From Leifsonia shinshuensis (GTDB lineage: Bacteria; Actinomycetota; Actinomycetes; Actinomycetales; Microbacteriaceae), in contig NZ_JAHHZQ010000001.1 in assembly GCF_022606355.1 (NCBI RefSeq), positions 248,001 to 312,000 on the forward strand: a DNA stretch of 64,000 nt, written 5' to 3'. A program made the translations under genes and the position numbers. Below, one piece after another: positions 61,785 through 64,000 of the stretch. Every line of letters begins with the position of its first letter. The first letter of the stretch is position 1. A model generated the notes under the pieces. The model saw only the letters and a program-made list of their open reading frames with translations. It made no database searches and was not told the origin of the DNA.

Positions 61785-62885
61785 TCAGCCGACTGTCGCG
61801 CCGAAGAGCAGGCCGAGCAGGTACGTGGCCGCGGCCGCCCCGTAGCCGATCGCGAGCTGGCGCAGCGCGCGCTTGAGCGGCGAGGCCCCAGAGAGCAGGC
61901 CGACGACGGCACCGGTCCCGAGCAGCACGAGGCCGACGAGTACGGCGGACACGATGATCGCGGCCGTCCCGGTCAGGCCGAACAGGAACGGCAGGATCGG
62001 GATGAGCGCACCGGACGCGAAGAAGCAGAAGCTCGACACGGCCGCGCTCCAGCCGTTGCCGATCGCCTCGTGCTCGTCGGCGGCGGAGCCCGCAGCGGCC
62101 GCGCCCTGGACGGCCACGGGGGCGGTGTAGGCGCCGAGCGTGGACAGCACGTCGCGGGCATGGGCCTGCGCGTCCGCCTCGTCCATGCCGCGAGCGCGGT
62201 AGACCAGCGTCAGTTCGTTGGCGTTCACGTCGAGGTGCGACAGTGCGGAGGTCGTGGCAGGATTCGGGCTGGAGGCCTCCAGGAGCTCGCGCTGCGAACG
62301 CACGGAGACATACTCGCCCGCACCCATCGAGAGCGCGCCGGCGAGCAGGCCGGAGATGCCGGTGAGCAGCACGACGTGCGTCGGGACGCCGCTCGCGCTG
62401 ACGCCGAGCACGAGGGCGAGGTTGCTGACCAGGCCGTCGTTCGCGCCGAACACGGCGGCGCGGAAGGTGCCGGAGAGGCGCTGCCGGCCGCGCGCGGCGA
62501 GCGCGCGCACGACCTCCTCGTGCACCTGCTCGTCCGCAGCCATCTGCGGGGTGGCGTCGACGTCGTCCGCGTACGGCGACCGGGCTTCGGCCCGCTGGGC
62601 GAGCGCCAGGACGAACACCGAGCCGAACCTCCTGGCGAGGAATCCGAGCATGCGCGTGCGGACGTCGCCCCGGAGCGGCCGGCCGACCCGGTCGCCGAGC
62701 AGCGTGAGCCAGTGCTGTTCGTGACGGCCCTCGGCGTCGGCGAGGGCGAGCAGGATCTCCCGCTCCTCGCCCTCACGGCGACCGGCGAGATCGCGATACA
62801 CCGCGGCCTCGGCGCGCTCGTCGGCGAGGTACCGCCGCCAGCGCTTGATGTCGGCGGGGGAGGGCGTGCGTTCGGTGGGGGTCAT
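61785..62885 (-). CDS. VIT1/CCC1 family transporter with ferritin-like N-domain
   Basis: 366 residues. N-terminal rubrerythrin/ferritin-like helical domain (residues 10-130; EAAVYRDLAGRREGEEREILLALADAEGRHEQHW carries paired Glu/His ligands) fused to a VIT1 transporter with five hydrophobic segments: AAVFGANDGLVSNLALVLGVSAS, LLAGALSMGAGEYVSVRSQRE and three near the C-terminus. Predicted Fe/Mn transporter for metal efflux or sequestration. It overlaps the WYL gene upstream by 4 nt. Confidence 0.9.
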   Translation of the reverse strand: MTPTERTPSPADIKRWRRYLADERAEAAVYRDLAGRREGEEREILLALADAEGRHEQHWLTLLGDRVGRPLRGDVRTRMLGFLARRFGSVFVLALAQRAEARSPYADDVDATPQMAADEQVHEEVVRALAARGRQRLSGTFRAAVFGANDGLVSNLALVLGVSASGVPTHVVLLTGISGLLAGALSMGAGEYVSVRSQRELLEASSPNPATTSALSHLDVNANELTLVYRARGMDEADAQAHARDVLSTLGAYTAPVAVQGAAAAGSAADEHEAIGNGWSAAVSSFCFFASGALIPILPFLFGLTGTAAIIVSAVLVGLVLLGTGAVVGLLSGASPLKRALRQLAIGYGAAAATYLLGLLFGATVG

Positions 62886-63847
62886 CGGTTGACGAGTCTA
62901 GTTGCGGCACTGAAGCGCCGCCCCCAGCGCTCGGCCAGCTCGCGCACCTCGCGCGGACCCTCGATGCTGAAGGGCGCGTCGACGGCGGCGAGGCCGAAGA
63001 GCGCCCACTCCGGCGACTCGGCGGTGATCCGAACGCGCGTTCGGTTCGGCCCGGCCGCCTCGACCGTCGCCCACCGGCCGATGGCCTGCTCCACGTCGGC
63101 GATCGGGGCCTCGATCACCGCATCGACGACGAGGGAGTCGGCCGCGCCGGCCAGCGAGTCCCTGACGTACCCGGCCGCATCGACGGCCGGGAGGGTGCGC
63201 GGCCGGAATCGCGCACCCGTCGGACGGGGCTCCGCGATGCGGTCGAGCCGGAAGCTGCGCCAATCGTGCCGCTCGAGGTCGTACGCCACGAGGTACCACC
63301 GGCGCCCGACCGACACCAGGCGGTGCGGCTCGACGACGCGCTGCGAGGCCTCCCCGTCGCGCCGGACGTAGGCGAACGCCATCCGCTCCTCGTCTCTGCA
63401 GGCCTGCGCCGCGACGGTGAGCGCCTCGGCGTCCACGACGGGTCCCGGGCGCAGCTCGGCTGCGAGCGTCGCGACCCGGAGGGCGTCCACCCGGCGCTTC
63501 AGGCGAGGCGGCATGACCTGTACCACCTTGGCGAGCGCGCGGACCGAGGCGTCCGCGACGCCGGCGATGCCGCTCTGGGCGGCGGTTCGCAGCCCGACCG
63601 CGAGCGCGACGGCCTCCTCGTCGTCGACCACGAGCGGTGGCAGCGAGGCGCCGGCGGCGAGCTGATAGCCGCCTGCGACACCGCGTGTGGCATCCACCGG
63701 GTAGCCCAGGTCGCGCAGCCGCTCCACGTCTCGTCGGAGGGTGCGCGGGGAGACCTCCAGGCGGTCGGCGAGCTCCTGACCCGGCCAGTACCGGTGCGTC
63801 TGCAGCAGCGAGAGCAGCTGGAGGGTGCGGGATCCGGTGCTGGCCAT
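62882..63847 (-). CDS. WYL-domain transcriptional regulator
   Basis: 321 residues. N-terminal winged helix HTH_11 (LLQTHRYWPGQELADRLEVSPRTLRRDVERL), then a WYL domain: VEPHRLVSVGRRWYLVAYDLERHDWRSFRLDRI near residue 180, and a C-terminal WCX extension. These proteins often bind nucleic acids or nucleotides. It is the first gene of an operon with the VIT1-type transporter. A CAGACT hexamer lies 7 nt before ATG 63847, so probably leaderless. Confidence 0.9.
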   Translation of the reverse strand: MASTGSRTLQLLSLLQTHRYWPGQELADRLEVSPRTLRRDVERLRDLGYPVDATRGVAGGYQLAAGASLPPLVVDDEEAVALAVGLRTAAQSGIAGVADASVRALAKVVQVMPPRLKRRVDALRVATLAAELRPGPVVDAEALTVAAQACRDEERMAFAYVRRDGEASQRVVEPHRLVSVGRRWYLVAYDLERHDWRSFRLDRIAEPRPTGARFRPRTLPAVDAAGYVRDSLAGAADSLVVDAVIEAPIADVEQAIGRWATVEAAGPNRTRVRITAESPEWALFGLAAVDAPFSIEGPREVRELAERWGRRFSAATRLVNR

Positions 63848-64000
63848 GTCACCCAGTCTGACGCTTCATGCGGCCGGAATGTGACCTCTATGCCGTTTGC
63901 GGATGCTCGTCGCTCTCTACCGCACGCTCGACGGCGTACTGATCGTCGGCGACGTCGGACCCGCTGTCGTCGCCGACCAGGTCGCAAAACGACGAAGGCC
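63848..64000. other. Window edge, possible partial gene
   Basis: 153 nt beyond the WYL start. On the minus strand a frame open from the window end runs to a TAG at 63891-63893 with an acidic C-terminus ending VESDEHPQTA and GC-rich third positions; on the plus strand a frame starts at ATG 63902 (MLVALYRTLDGVLIVGD) and runs off the end. Only one can be real, and the sequence shown cannot decide; the minus-strand acidic tail looks slightly more gene-like. Confidence 0.3.

Noticed and set aside
63029-63044. Palindrome CCGAAC-GCGC-GTTCGG resembling a LexA box
   Set aside because: Within the WYL regulator coding region near its 3' end; outer bases differ from the TCGAAC consensus. Not a promoter.

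Overview
High-GC Gram-positive (actinobacterial) chromosome. Dense short-spaced genes, GC-rich third codon positions, many GTG/TTG starts, an actinobacterial-type LexA box, a T-box in front of ileS and paired clpP genes point to Microbacteriaceae, probably a Leifsonia-like organism (family-level inference from gene content, not from a search). No phage, insertion sequence, CRISPR array or plasmid function is visible. The gene order pepN, rpiB, nei, tig, clpP1, clpP2, clpX, folC, ndk, rne, rplU, rpmA, obgE, proB, proA, nadD, rsfS is the conserved backbone also known from Mycobacterium tuberculosis (about Rv2467 down to Rv2420c), so roughly the first 44 kb is core chromosome with local insertions.

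Layout. 1-8.5 kb: aminopeptidase, pentose-phosphate isomerase, DNA glycosylase, FMN protein, amidohydrolase, Dps, a NarL-type two-component pair and a PASTA lipoprotein. 8.5-15.4 kb: two tRNAs, trigger factor, an SDR/TetR divergent pair and the clpP1-clpP2 / clpX protease genes. 15.4-21 kb: a ClC channel with a structured leader, an M3 peptidase, and an ArsR-MFS operon behind an unusual array of repeated operator-like motifs. 21-27 kb: valS with two tandem GNAT paralogues, an MHS-type transporter and its divergent TetR. 27-33 kb: a T-box leader and the ileS-folC-DUF4233-ndk operon joined by 4-bp overlaps. 33-44.4 kb: VKOR, rne with a long structured leader, rplU-rpmA, obgE-proB, proA, nadD, a tail-anchored unknown, rsfS, tRNA-Ala.

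44.4-54.6 kb is more accessory: lipoprotein, LytR-CpsA-Psr ligase, small membrane proteins, a drug-type MFS, UbiA prenyltransferase, a LacI regulator with its own operator, a GH3 lipoprotein, YceI, and two tandem Tat-exported paralogues sharing promoter motif and terminator. 54.6-61.7 kb is an SOS mutagenesis block: imuA-imuB-dnaE2 behind a LexA box, then DUF3097, then a 96-residue DUF6504-type protein behind a second, longer LexA palindrome. The window ends with a VIT1-like metal transporter and a WYL regulator.

Recurring regulatory theme: many monocistronic starts here have a TAnnnT-type -10 hexamer exactly 6 nt (sometimes 7-8) before the start codon and no Shine-Dalgarno, which implies leaderless mRNAs (rpiB, response regulator, arsR, VKOR, DUF4031, proA, UbiA, lacI, GH3). 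A 57-bp imperfect palindrome occurs twice, 20 kb apart, each time just 3' of a gene.
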